Below are positions 26,972 to 36,391 of a stretch of DNA of 64,000 bases, in pieces (position 1 is the first letter of the stretch; every line of letters begins with the position of its first letter). The notes beneath the pieces are model-generated. The model did not search any database. It saw nothing but the letters and a program-made list of their open reading frames with translations, and had not been told where the DNA came from. Made by a program: the position numbers and the translations under genes. The stretch is from the NCBI RefSeq assembly GCF_014884385.1, contig NZ_WKFH01000003.1, positions 3,132,001 through 3,196,000 of the forward strand, written 5' to 3'. The DNA is from Phycobacter azelaicus. Lineage in GTDB: Bacteria; Pseudomonadota; Alphaproteobacteria; Rhodobacterales; Rhodobacteraceae.

Positions 26972-28348
26972 TCAGAAGTAGTCGATCGAGACCTGCATCA
27001 GTCGCTCGACCTCTGGAACATCAGCGGCCATGGCAAAAAGCGCGATCACATCACCTTCTTCGATGCGCAGCTCTCCGCTTGGCGGCAGCATTTCGCCCCC
27101 CTTGAGGACCCCGCCAACCAGCACGCCTTCGGGAAACGGGATGTCGCGGACCGCCTGCCCGGCTAGCGGTGTGGTTCCCATCACCTCGGCCTCGATAACC
27201 TCGGCTTCAGCGTCTCCGATAGAGTAGACCTGGCGCACCCTCCCATAGCGAATGTGTTGGAGGATGGAGCTGACGGTGGTAGATCTGGGGTTTATGTAGG
27301 CATCAATCCCGAGATGTGACATCAAGGGCAGCAGGGTGGGATCGTTGATCAAGGCCACCACAAACGGGCACCCCTCGGATTTGGCCCGAACGGCTGCCAG
27401 CATATTCGTCTTGTCATCATCGGTCACGGCCAGCATCGCATCTGCCCGGCCGATCCCCGCCTCAATCATGAGAGACCGGTCAAGCCCATCGCCGTGCAAA
27501 ACGATCGTACGCTCGAGGGTTTCCGCTGCACGTTCCGCACATTTTCGGCTTTTCTCGATGATCTTGGCACGTATCCGGCCCGTCTTTGCTTCCAGAGCCT
27601 TGGCAACTTCAAGCCCTACGTTGCCGCCCCCTACAATAACAACGCGATCCTGGCGTTTCTCTTTTTTTCCAAAGACTTCAATGGTCCTGTTCACGTCATC
27701 GACGTGGCAAAATACATATGCACTGTCACCAACAAACAGCTGATCACCCGGCTCAGGTGCAAAAAGCGTTCCTTCCCGGCGCACGCCAACGACGATGGCT
27801 CGAAGGGTCGAGAACAGATCGGTCAGCTGCCGCAAGGGCGTATTGATGATCGGGCAGTCCTCATCAATATGAACTCCCAAGAGCTGCGCCTTACCCCCCA
27901 TAAAGGTTTCTGTATCAAAGGCCGCCGGCGCGGAAAGTCGCTGAATGGCTGCAGCCGCGACCTCTCTCTCCGGGCTGATGACCACGTCGATGGGCAGATG
28001 ATCGCGGCGGTATAAATCCGAGTAGATCGCAGTCAAATAGCTTTTGGCGCGCAGCCTGGCGATTTTGCGCTGAATGGAAAAGACCGAATGGGCAACCTGA
28101 CAGGTCACCATGTTGACCTCGTCGGAGTGTGTGGCGGCAATGATCATGTCTGCATCCCGCGCACCGGCGCGATCCAGGACATCGGGATATGACGCAAAGC
28201 CCGCAACCCCTTGTACATCGAGTGTATCCGTGGCGCGGCGCACCAGTTCGGGATTGTTATCCACGACCGTTACATCGTTCAGTTCGCCCGACAAGTGCCG
28301 TGCGATCTGCCAGCCCACCTGGCCGGCCCCACAGATGATAACCTTCAT
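26972..28348 (-). CDS. trkA: Trk system regulatory NAD-binding subunit TrkA
   Basis: A 458-residue cytoplasmic ring subunit with two RCK_N/RCK_C units. The Rossmann motifs are IICGAGQVGWQIARHLS at the N-terminus and VVIVGGGNVGLEVAKALE near residue 234. It gates TrkH in response to nucleotides. In related genomes trkA directly follows ntrX; here a lipoprotein gene on the other strand separates them. Confidence 0.95.
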   Translation of the reverse strand: MKVIICGAGQVGWQIARHLSGELNDVTVVDNNPELVRRATDTLDVQGVAGFASYPDVLDRAGARDADMIIAATHSDEVNMVTCQVAHSVFSIQRKIARLRAKSYLTAIYSDLYRRDHLPIDVVISPEREVAAAAIQRLSAPAAFDTETFMGGKAQLLGVHIDEDCPIINTPLRQLTDLFSTLRAIVVGVRREGTLFAPEPGDQLFVGDSAYVFCHVDDVNRTIEVFGKKEKRQDRVVIVGGGNVGLEVAKALEAKTGRIRAKIIEKSRKCAERAAETLERTIVLHGDGLDRSLMIEAGIGRADAMLAVTDDDKTNMLAAVRAKSEGCPFVVALINDPTLLPLMSHLGIDAYINPRSTTVSSILQHIRYGRVRQVYSIGDAEAEVIEAEVMGTTPLAGQAVRDIPFPEGVLVGGVLKGGEMLPPSGELRIEEGDVIALFAMAADVPEVERLMQVSIDYF

Positions 28349-28450
28349 GATCCATTCCCTTGGGCGCGATCTTGCCAGTTTTGAATGACAGAAGGGCGCA
28401 AGAGCGTCAAATCAATTGTATCGTGCAGTATTGCAGGGCAAGTTAGCCCC

Positions 28451-28924
28451 ATGACGATGCTAAATAAATCCATCCAGCTGAGCCTCCTGGCCATCACCGT
28501 CGCAGCCTGCGGTCCGATCCCGGTCTATTATCGTGAGGGCGCATCGGTAGATCGCCTCGACGCAGATAACCTTTCCTGCAAGGTGGCCGCGCTCAAGGAC
28601 GCCCCAGTCGAGAACCAGATCCGACAGCACCCGCCCAGATACTATCCCGGCGAACGTGTTTGCGCCGATGGCAGCTGCTGGACACGGCCAGGCTATTGGG
28701 TTGATGGGCAGGTTTACACAGTGGATGTGAACCTTGGCCTGCGTAAGCAGCTGGAGCAAAGCTGTATGGCCAATAAGGGTTACAGCCAAGTAGCTCTCAA
28801 GCGATGCACAATGGAAGAGGTTTCCTCGCGCCTTGCCTCACAACCAGCCAGGCTGCCGCCTTTGAATGAACAGGCCTGTGTCTGGCAAAGCCCAGACAAA
28901 CAGCTCCGCATTCTAAGCCCCTGA
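28451..28924 (+). CDS. Small lipoprotein of unknown function
   Basis: A 157-residue protein with an N-terminal lipoprotein signal (LSLLAITVAAC, lipobox VAAC). The mature part has four or more cysteines (LSCKVAAL, RVCADGSCWTRPGYW, QSCMANKGY, KRCTMEE) that could form disulfides in the periplasm. No family is recognised. The ATG at 28451 is chosen to begin directly before the signal. It is the only rightward gene inside the leftward trkA-ntrX block. Confidence 0.75.
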   Translation: MTMLNKSIQLSLLAITVAACGPIPVYYREGASVDRLDADNLSCKVAALKDAPVENQIRQHPPRYYPGERVCADGSCWTRPGYWVDGQVYTVDVNLGLRKQLEQSCMANKGYSQVALKRCTMEEVSSRLASQPARLPPLNEQACVWQSPDKQLRILSP

Positions 28925-28986
28925 ATTGCAAGGTGCCTTCCAGCGCCCGGCTTGCGGCAGGCGATCGGCCTTAGAGTAAAGGGACC

Positions 28987-30399
28987 TCAGACCGGATCGC
29001 TCTCTTTCTCCTCGACGTGAGCAATCCGCACGCCAGCCTTGTTCGAAGTGACAACACCGAGCGATTTGAGCTTGCGATGCAGAGCAGAGCGCTCCATGCC
29101 GACAAACGACGCGGTCCGGCTGATGTTGCCACCAAAACGGTTGATCTGGGTCAGCAGGTACTCCCGTTCGAAAGCCTCTCGCGCTTCGCGCAGAGGCAAG
29201 GTTGCCAACGCACCAGACAGAACCACGCGCCCCTCGCCCTCTACCTTTTCCTCTTCCCGTGGGAGATCCCTCGCATCGATCGGCTCGCAGCCGTCTCCGA
29301 GGATCAGGATCCGTTCCACCAAGTTCTTGAGTTGCCGGACGTTGCCAGGCCAGGTCATCGTCTGCATCAGCGCAACGGCCTCTTCCGTCAGTTCGCGCAG
29401 AGGCAACCCCTGAGCCTCGTTGAAGCTGCGAATGAAATGCTCTGCCAGCACCGGAATATCCTCGCGCCGGTCGGCCAAGGACGGAACGGCGATCGGCACC
29501 ACATTCAGGCGATGGTACAGTTCCTGCCGGAACCGACCGGCTTCAATTTCAGCGTCCAGCGGCTTGTTGGTCGAAGAAATAACACGGAGATCCACTTTCA
29601 GGTTCTCAGTGCCTCCGACGCGGCGGAATTGCTGATCGACAAGAACTCGAAGGATCTTGGACTGAGTGCCCGCAGGCATATCTGCGACCTCATCAAAGAA
29701 CACAACGCCGCCGTCGGCTTGTTCCAACAGCCCTGGTTCCACGCCCTTCTCCGAAGTTTCGCGGCCAAACAGCACCTCCTCCATCCGTTCCGGCTCGATG
29801 CTTGCACAGTTGACGGTCACAAACGGGCTAGAGGCGCGGGCGGAATTTGAATGAATGTAGCGCGCAGCAATATCCTTGCCTGATCCCGCTGGCCCGGTGA
29901 GCATCACGCGACCATTGGATTTTGTTACCTTGTCCAACTGGGCGACGAGCGCGCGGAAGGCCGCCGAGCTGCCAATCATTTCTGCCGCGCCGGTTTCCTT
30001 GCGACGCAGACTGGTGTTTTCACGGCGCAGGCGGGATGTTTCCATGGCACGCCGGATCACAACCATCAACTGGTCGATATTGAACGGCTTCTCAATGAAA
30101 TCGTAGGCGCCCTGTTTGATCGCTGCGACCGCGATCTCGATGTTGCCGTGGCCCGAGATGATCACAACCGGAACTTCAGGGTGGTCTCGCTTGACAGTCT
30201 TGAGGATATCAATGCCATCCATTTGACTATCCTTGAGCCAGATGTCGAGGATCAAAAGAGCGGGCTCTTCCTCGGTTATCTTGGTCATGCATTCGTCTGA
30301 ATTCGCAGCCTTACGGGTCGAAAACCCCTCGTCTTCCAGAATGTCGGAAATCAGCTCACGGATGTCACGTTCATCATCGACGATTAGAATATCACTCAT
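28987..30399 (-). CDS. ntrX: Two-component response regulator NtrX
   Basis: A 470-residue regulator with an N-terminal receiver (phospho-acceptor Asp52 in LLILDIW), a central AAA+ domain (Walker A GPAGSGKD near 169-176, Walker B VVFFDEVAD near 232-240) and a C-terminal Fis-type helix-turn-helix (GGNISRTASFVGMERSALHR). The GAFTGA loop that contacts sigma-54 is missing; the region after LFG reads RETSEKGVEP. It is the partner of NtrY, whose stop codon overlaps this start by four bases. NtrYX controls nitrogen and redox responses. Confidence 0.93.
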   Translation of the reverse strand: MSDILIVDDERDIRELISDILEDEGFSTRKAANSDECMTKITEEEPALLILDIWLKDSQMDGIDILKTVKRDHPEVPVVIISGHGNIEIAVAAIKQGAYDFIEKPFNIDQLMVVIRRAMETSRLRRENTSLRRKETGAAEMIGSSAAFRALVAQLDKVTKSNGRVMLTGPAGSGKDIAARYIHSNSARASSPFVTVNCASIEPERMEEVLFGRETSEKGVEPGLLEQADGGVVFFDEVADMPAGTQSKILRVLVDQQFRRVGGTENLKVDLRVISSTNKPLDAEIEAGRFRQELYHRLNVVPIAVPSLADRREDIPVLAEHFIRSFNEAQGLPLRELTEEAVALMQTMTWPGNVRQLKNLVERILILGDGCEPIDARDLPREEEKVEGEGRVVLSGALATLPLREAREAFEREYLLTQINRFGGNISRTASFVGMERSALHRKLKSLGVVTSNKAGVRIAHVEEKESDPV

Positions 30400-32678
30400 G
30401 TCAGACCTACTTTCACTGTATTTCTGTTTGTCTCCGCAGTTGGCAGGGTCTGCGGAAGGCGGATCACCGCCATTGCTCCAAAATGGGACTGCCCTTCAAA
30501 CACGGGCGCATCCTGTAGGACCAGCGTGCCGCCGTGCTCTTCGATAATCTTTTTCACGATGGGCAGGCCCAGGCCCGTTCCCTCGGTTCGGGTGGTCACA
30601 TAGGGTTCAAACAGGCGCGCCCGATCTTCCGGAAGGCCGATCCCGTTGTCGGCAATCGTCACTTCGTATGCTCCGGTTTCATCGTAGCGAACTGCAACCC
30701 GGATCTGTGGTTCAAACCCTTCAGGGACCCCTTTTGCCTCAAGTGTTTCAATGGCTTCACCAGCGTTCTTGATCAGGTTGGTCAAGGCCTGTCCAACCAT
30801 TGTGGCATCAAGATCCGTGAGCATTGGCTCCTTGGGAAGCTCCGCGGTAATCCTGACTCCGGGTTGTCCTTGCTGCTGCAAAACAACAGCACCCTTCACC
30901 AAAGCCACCAAGTCTTCCTCGCGCCGTTCGGGCTCGGGCATGCGGGCAAATTTCGAGAATTCATCGACGATCCGGCGCAAGTCATTGGTTTGACGTACAA
31001 TCACGTCCGTCATGGATTGCAGCTGGTCACTGTTTTCTTCGCCAAGCTTTGGGGCAAACTTACGTTTGATCCGCTCGGCGCTCAGTTGAATGGGGGTTAG
31101 AGGGTTCTTGATTTCATGGGCAATACGACGAGCCACATCGCCCCAGGCCGCCATTCGCTGGGCGCTGACCAGGTCGGTGACATCGTCAAATGCCACAACA
31201 TAGCCTTCAAGTTGCCCTTCGTCCGAACGGCGCAGCGCCATCCGCACCAGCAGGTTCTCAAGTCGGCCGTGGCGTGTCACCTTGATTTCGTCCTGAGCGG
31301 TTTCCGCATTCCCGGATTTGAGCGTTTCAAAAAGCGGGCCAAATTCCGGCACGGCCACCGACAAGGCAAGCGACTGCCGGTCATCATGCCAATCCAGCAA
31401 CCGCTCCGCCGAGCGGTTCACGAAGGTCACACGTCCTTCGGAATCGAGGCCAACAACACCTGAGGTGACGGATGAAAGGACGGAGTCGAAAAGCCTCCGC
31501 CGCCGCTCGATCTGGTCGGTATTTTCAAGCAAGGTCTGACGCTGCTGTTTAAGTTCGCGCGTCATCTTGTTGAAATAAGTGCCAAGTTGAGCGATTTCGT
31601 CACTGCCGTCCTGCTCGGGGACCTGAACATCCAGGTTGCCGCCGCCGACCCGCCTTGCAGCCACGGTCAACCGGCCTACCGGCCCGGACAGGCGTTCTGC
31701 GAACCACATGCCCAGCCACATCGCGGCCAGGATCAGGATCAGGGCAAAACCGATGTACAGCAGGCCAAACTCAAACAGCACCCTGCCCCGCTCGCGCTCC
31801 AACTGCTGATAGAGATTGGCCGTTTGCTGCGTCTCGTCCAGCAGGTTCAGCAATTCACCGTCCACATCTCGGCTGATGTAGAGAAAACGGTCAACAAAGG
31901 CATTGAGGCGCACAATTGCGCGGAACTCATTGTTGTCCCAGTCCTGAATGATCGCCATGCCCTCTTCGGTCGCTGTCGCAATGTCGTCTGCGTCCGGCTC
32001 TTCGAAGTCGAACTCATAAGAGCGTTCGCCCCTGGCTCGGATGGTCCCCAGCCCATCGATGACATACGCCTCGCGCAGGCCCCGCTGGACCTGCAGTTGT
32101 CCTTGAGAGAGCACCTGCCGTAGCTCGGCGTCATTCATGAAGAAACTGCGTGACCGACTGGTGTCGAGGTACCGCCCAAGTGCCGCACCATCTTCTATCA
32201 GGTCCTCGCGCTGTTCGGCCTGATAGGCCTGCGCGGCCGCAAGCGATGATCCGATCACCTGCCGCACCCGCTGGGAAAACCACCCTTCAAGACCGACATT
32301 CACCGTAAGCATCGCAAAAATGGCGACAATCACCGTCGGCACGAGAGCGAGAAACCCAAAGGCGCCAATCAAACGCAAGTGCAGGCGCGAGCCGGCAGAT
32401 TTCTCGCGCCGCGCTGCAAACAGCCGAACGATCTGCGTCAGAACCAGCGCGGCGATCGCCATGATGTAGACCATGTCCGCCAGCAGTATGAGGCGTAGCG
32501 AGAGGGAGGACGCCCCATGCCCCAACGGGCCAAAGATCAGGAAGGTCGCCAAAGCCAACACAGGCCCAAGAAGCACCAGGCCCAATGTCCCGATATTCCT
32601 GGCTCTGCGCGTCTTGCGCCACCGCTCCAACTGAGCGAGCGTCCGAAATCCACCCCGAAGATGTGACTTATGCGCCAC
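30396..32678 (-). CDS. ntrY: Membrane sensor histidine kinase NtrY
   Basis: A 760-residue sensor with several N-terminal transmembrane helices and a periplasmic part, a HAMP linker (RLTVAARRVGGGNLDVQV), a PAS domain (VVGLDSEGRVTFVNRSAERL), a HisKA H-box (RRIAHEIKNPLTPIQLSAER) and a HATPase_c domain (DNGIGLPEDRARLFEPY, GTGLGLPIVKKI). It phosphorylates NtrX. The gene begins 98 bases after ntrC in the same direction. Confidence 0.94.
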   Translation of the reverse strand: MAHKSHLRGGFRTLAQLERWRKTRRARNIGTLGLVLLGPVLALATFLIFGPLGHGASSLSLRLILLADMVYIMAIAALVLTQIVRLFAARREKSAGSRLHLRLIGAFGFLALVPTVIVAIFAMLTVNVGLEGWFSQRVRQVIGSSLAAAQAYQAEQREDLIEDGAALGRYLDTSRSRSFFMNDAELRQVLSQGQLQVQRGLREAYVIDGLGTIRARGERSYEFDFEEPDADDIATATEEGMAIIQDWDNNEFRAIVRLNAFVDRFLYISRDVDGELLNLLDETQQTANLYQQLERERGRVLFEFGLLYIGFALILILAAMWLGMWFAERLSGPVGRLTVAARRVGGGNLDVQVPEQDGSDEIAQLGTYFNKMTRELKQQRQTLLENTDQIERRRRLFDSVLSSVTSGVVGLDSEGRVTFVNRSAERLLDWHDDRQSLALSVAVPEFGPLFETLKSGNAETAQDEIKVTRHGRLENLLVRMALRRSDEGQLEGYVVAFDDVTDLVSAQRMAAWGDVARRIAHEIKNPLTPIQLSAERIKRKFAPKLGEENSDQLQSMTDVIVRQTNDLRRIVDEFSKFARMPEPERREEDLVALVKGAVVLQQQGQPGVRITAELPKEPMLTDLDATMVGQALTNLIKNAGEAIETLEAKGVPEGFEPQIRVAVRYDETGAYEVTIADNGIGLPEDRARLFEPYVTTRTEGTGLGLPIVKKIIEEHGGTLVLQDAPVFEGQSHFGAMAVIRLPQTLPTAETNRNTVKVGLT

Positions 32679-32776
32679 CTTGTGCTCTCACCACGATGCA
32701 TGGCCATCCTGGCCAACCGCTATCCGTTGTGGTCCACCCCATGCTTATGCATTTCGACCACGCTTATGTGGCGATA

Positions 32777-34144
32777 TTACATCAGTTTGCGGCGCCGTGT
32801 CACCTCAATATCGAGGTCGGTGATCTTCTTTCGCAACGTGTTTCGGTTGATCCCGAGCAATTCGGCGCATTTCGCCTGATTGCCCCCGGTGGCAGCGAGG
32901 GAAATCTCGATCAGGGGTGTTTCGACTTCACGCAGGATCCGGCTGTACAAACCCGGCGGCGGAAGCATGTCGCCATGAAGATCAAAGTATCGCTGCAGAT
33001 GGCGCGCCACGGATTCGGTCAGCTTCTCATTGACAGCACCGCTTACCATCGGTTCCGCACCTGTCTGAGGGCCAAGCGCCGCAGCCACGTCCGACTTTCC
33101 GATGGCTTCACTACGGGCCGTAAGCGCAAGACGTCGCACGACATTTTCAAGCTGGCGTACATTTCCAGGCCAAGCAAAATGACGCAGAAGCTCACGCGCT
33201 TCCTCACTCAACGTCCGGTGGGGTGCCCCCTCATTTTCCGCACGGATCAGGAAGTGTTCGGCCAGAAGGGCAATATCTTCGACCCGTTCCCGCAAGGACG
33301 GCACATGAAGCTCGGTGCCGCACAGGCGATAGTACAGGTCCGCGCGCAGCTCACCTGCCTCCATCGCAGGCGAAAGATCCCTTTGGCTGGTCGCCATGAA
33401 CCTGGGGGAATGATCGCCCGTTGCGTCCATCATCCGAACCACGCGCGCCTGCGCCTCGTCCGGCAGGTCAAGTAGTTCGTCAATCAGCAGCGTGCCGCCC
33501 TTGACCTGAGACAGCAGCTTCGAAGGCCCCTCAAGCTCAATCAGATCCGCCGCCGTTGCCGTCACGAACGGCAAGGTCCGCCGGTCAGAAAAGTCGTGAA
33601 TGGCGCGGGCAATCAATGACTTGCCCGTCCCACTTTCCCCAGTCACCAGAAGGGGCATATCCGTATTCATGACGCGCGCAATCAAACGATAGAGCGCCTG
33701 CATCACCTCGGTGCGGCCAACCAGCGGCAGCTCCTCGGGGCGTTCTTCGGCCTCTGCTCGTGGGCTCGCCGGGGCCGTTCGTTTTTCAGAAAGCGCCTTG
33801 GCTGTGCGTTTCATCAACTCGGGCAGATCGAACGGCTTGGGCAAATAGTCGTATGCATCGGCTTCGGCCGCCTTGATCGCCGTCATGATGGTGTTCTGTG
33901 CGGAGATCACGATCACTGGCAGACCCGGGCGGTCTTCTGCAATTTTCGGCAGCATCTCCAGCCCGTTACCGTCGGGCATCATCACATCCGAGATGACCAC
34001 ATCACCTTTCCCTTCGGCGACCCAGCGCATCAGCGTTGTCAACGACGAGGTCGCATGCACCTTGCACCCCGCGCGTGTCAGTGCCTGCGTTAAGACCGTT
34101 CGAATGGTGCGGTCGTCGTCAGCGACCAGAACTGTGCCATCCAT
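32777..34144 (-). CDS. ntrC: Nitrogen response regulator NtrC
   Basis: A 455-residue regulator with a receiver domain (Asp53 in [13 protein letters not shown]), an AAA+ domain (Walker A GESGTGKS at 169-176, Walker [14 protein letters not shown]) and a Fis-type DNA-binding C-terminus ([20 protein letters not shown]). The GAFTGA loop is deleted: residues 199-215 read [17 protein letters not shown]. This matches the Rhodobacter capsulatus type, which activates the housekeeping polymerase rather than sigma-54. It directly follows ntrB (3 bases between). Confidence 0.95.
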   Translation of the reverse strand: MDGTVLVADDDRTIRTVLTQALTRAGCKVHATSSLTTLMRWVAEGKGDVVISDVMMPDGNGLEMLPKIAEDRPGLPVIVISAQNTIMTAIKAAEADAYDYLPKPFDLPELMKRTAKALSEKRTAPASPRAEAEERPEELPLVGRTEVMQALYRLIARVMNTDMPLLVTGESGTGKSLIARAIHDFSDRRTLPFVTATAADLIELEGPSKLLSQVKGGTLLIDELLDLPDEAQARVVRMMDATGDHSPRFMATSQRDLSPAMEAGELRADLYYRLCGTELHVPSLRERVEDIALLAEHFLIRAENEGAPHRTLSEEARELLRHFAWPGNVRQLENVVRRLALTARSEAIGKSDVAAALGPQTGAEPMVSGAVNEKLTESVARHLQRYFDLHGDMLPPPGLYSRILREVETPLIEISLAATGGNQAKCAELLGINRNTLRKKITDLDIEVTRRRKLM

Positions 34145-34147
34145 GGA

Positions 34148-35227
34148 TTAGCTCTCCTGCGGTTGTGGTGCGCGCGGCTCGCGCGACAATGACAATCTGA
34201 AAACCGTATGCCCCGGCTCGGAGCTGACGGAAATCCAGCCGTCGTGGTCTGAAATGATCTTGCTGACCAAGGCCAGCCCAAGCCCTGTGCCATTCTCGCG
34301 TCCCGAAACGAACGGGTCGAAAATGTCATCCTTGATGCCTTCAGGTAGGCCCGGCCCGTCGTCGATAATCTCGATCTGAAGCGGCAAAAGCTTCCCAGTG
34401 CCATCGCTGCGGCGCAGACGGAACGAATGCTCATAGAAAGTTCGGATGCGGATTTTTCCGCCTTTCTTCCCAGCGGCTTCGGAGGCGTTCTTGAGTAGGT
34501 TAAGCACCACCTGCAACAACTGGTCAGCATCCCCCCAGGCTGGCGGGAGCGATGGGTCATACTCTTCGGTGATCACCATATTGGCGCCAAAGCCCAACAG
34601 GGCCGACCGCCTGGCCCGATCCAGTACATCGTGCAGGTTAACCGGTTTGAAGTCGGGTGCTGAAAGGTTGCCGAACTGCTCCACCTGCTCCAGAAGCTTT
34701 ACGATCCTGCGGCTTTCACTGACGATCAGATCCGTCAACTCAAGGTCCTCAGCATTGAGGTTCATACTCAAGAGTTGCGCGGCCCCGGTGATCCCGGCAA
34801 GAGGGTTCTTGATTTCATGAGCCAGCATTTCTGCCATGCCAATCGCCGACTGCGCTGCGGATTTTGCAGAATGGTTCTGTGTCATGCGCCCAGCCAGCTC
34901 TCGCGGAGATAGCATCAGCAACATCATGCCGTCGTGACCCGAGATCGGGGCAATCTGCACCCCGCATTGAAGTGGCGCGCGCGTCACTGAACCCACATCA
35001 ATGTCATTGACGAACAGTGGGGTTCCGGCTGCGCGGCTGCGCTGAAAGGCGTCCTCTATCGGAGCCTCGAACCTCAACTTGTCCCAAACACGGCTTCCCT
35101 TGAGGGACTTGCACGAGGTGTTCAGAAACCCCTCCGCGGCCGAGTTTGCATCAGCAATCAGGTCATCTTTATCGATCACAAAAGCCGGAATAGGCAGGGA
35201 CGCCCATATCGCACCATTTTCGATCAT
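34148..35227 (-). CDS. ntrB: Nitrogen sensor kinase NtrB
   Basis: A 359-residue soluble histidine kinase/phosphatase. An N-terminal PAS domain (IPAFVIDKDDLIADANSAAE) is followed by the H-box MLAHEIKNPLAGITGAAQLL and a HATPase_c domain (IDDGPGLPEGIKDDIFDPF, GTGLGLALVSKI). It reads PII status and controls NtrC phosphorylation. Its ATG overlaps the dusB stop by four bases. Confidence 0.94.
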   Translation of the reverse strand: MIENGAIWASLPIPAFVIDKDDLIADANSAAEGFLNTSCKSLKGSRVWDKLRFEAPIEDAFQRSRAAGTPLFVNDIDVGSVTRAPLQCGVQIAPISGHDGMMLLMLSPRELAGRMTQNHSAKSAAQSAIGMAEMLAHEIKNPLAGITGAAQLLSMNLNAEDLELTDLIVSESRRIVKLLEQVEQFGNLSAPDFKPVNLHDVLDRARRSALLGFGANMVITEEYDPSLPPAWGDADQLLQVVLNLLKNASEAAGKKGGKIRIRTFYEHSFRLRRSDGTGKLLPLQIEIIDDGPGLPEGIKDDIFDPFVSGRENGTGLGLALVSKIISDHDGWISVSSEPGHTVFRLSLSREPRAPQPQES

Positions 35228-36210
35228 GCGGCGGCCTCCTGGTTTCGATTACTCAGCGCAACAGGCAGCAGCTTCAGAACCTGCTGCGGAAGCTTTTCTG
35301 TCAGTACAGAGCGACGCAGGCTTGCACAGGTTCCCGCCTCATCCATGTACCAGCCAAGATGTTTGCGCGCGACACGCAGCCCGAGTTCCGCACCATAGAA
35401 ACTCAACATGGACTCATAGTGACTTGAAACCAAAGAGATTAAGTCACTCCCCTCCGGCACTTCCGGCGCATCTGTTCCCCATAGGCCATGGGCGATCTGC
35501 GCCAGCAGCCAGGGACGCCCCTGCGCCCCGCGACCGACCATCACACCATCGGCGCCAGACTGGATCAAAGCCGTTTTCGCACTGTCGAGGTCTACAATGT
35601 CGCCATTGGCCAGGACCGGAATGTCGACCGCATCCTTGATCGCTCGGATGGCCGCCCAGTCCGCCGCCCCTTTGTAGAACTGGCAGCGCGTGCGGCCATG
35701 TATGGTTACCATCTGGATACCTGCATCCTGCGCCCTGCGAGCGACATCTGCAGCATTGAGCGAATCTTGGTCCCACCCCAGACGGGTCTTTAGGGTGACT
35801 GGCACGTCCACTGCTTCCACCACAGCCTCAATCAGCGAAAGCGCGTGATCCGGCGTCTTAAGAAGGGCGGAGCCGGAATAGCCATTGGTCACCTTCTTGG
35901 CCGGGCAGCCCATGTTGATATCGATCAATCTTGCCCCGTGGCCTGCCACCTGCCGCGCCGCCTCCGCCATCCAATGCGCTTCGCGACCGGCCAGTTGCAC
36001 GGCTGTGTTCTCGACATCTGCGCTGAGTTCCGCGCGCTCGCGCACGCCCGGCTTGGCTTGAACCATTTCCTGGCTTGCGACCATCTCACTGACGGTGAGG
36101 CCAACCCCGAACGAACGCACAAGATCCCGAAACGGCCGGTCCGTGATTCCGGCCATAGGCGCCAGTGCAATCGGCGGCTGCATTGATGTAGATCCGAGGG
36201 TGAAGGACAA
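35224..36210 (-). CDS. dusB: tRNA-dihydrouridine synthase DusB (NifR3)
   Basis: A 328-residue flavoenzyme that reduces uridines in the tRNA D-loop. FMN-binding and catalytic motifs are LAPMAGITDRPFR, DINMGCPAKKVTNG with the catalytic Cys, HGRTR, and GADGVMVGRGAQG. It is the first gene of the dusB-ntrB-ntrC-ntrY-ntrX cluster, the order historically called nifR3-ntrBC. It is divergent from ispDF with about 180 bases between starts. Confidence 0.95.
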   Translation of the reverse strand: MSFTLGSTSMQPPIALAPMAGITDRPFRDLVRSFGVGLTVSEMVASQEMVQAKPGVRERAELSADVENTAVQLAGREAHWMAEAARQVAGHGARLIDINMGCPAKKVTNGYSGSALLKTPDHALSLIEAVVEAVDVPVTLKTRLGWDQDSLNAADVARRAQDAGIQMVTIHGRTRCQFYKGAADWAAIRAIKDAVDIPVLANGDIVDLDSAKTALIQSGADGVMVGRGAQGRPWLLAQIAHGLWGTDAPEVPEGSDLISLVSSHYESMLSFYGAELGLRVARKHLGWYMDEAGTCASLRRSVLTEKLPQQVLKLLPVALSNRNQEAAA

Positions 36211-36391
36211 GTGCCTAATCCTTGTGCGTTTGAGAGTTTTCTAACCGATGCTAGGGGTATTGGAAATTCAAATGGCCGTTCAGGAACCGGGAATCTAGGG
36301 CTGCCGCCTAATTTTTAATCACCTGCGCCTGAGCGATTGCCTCTTGAATTGGCAGGCCATAGATACGCGAAAGACAAGCAAAGGACCACGC

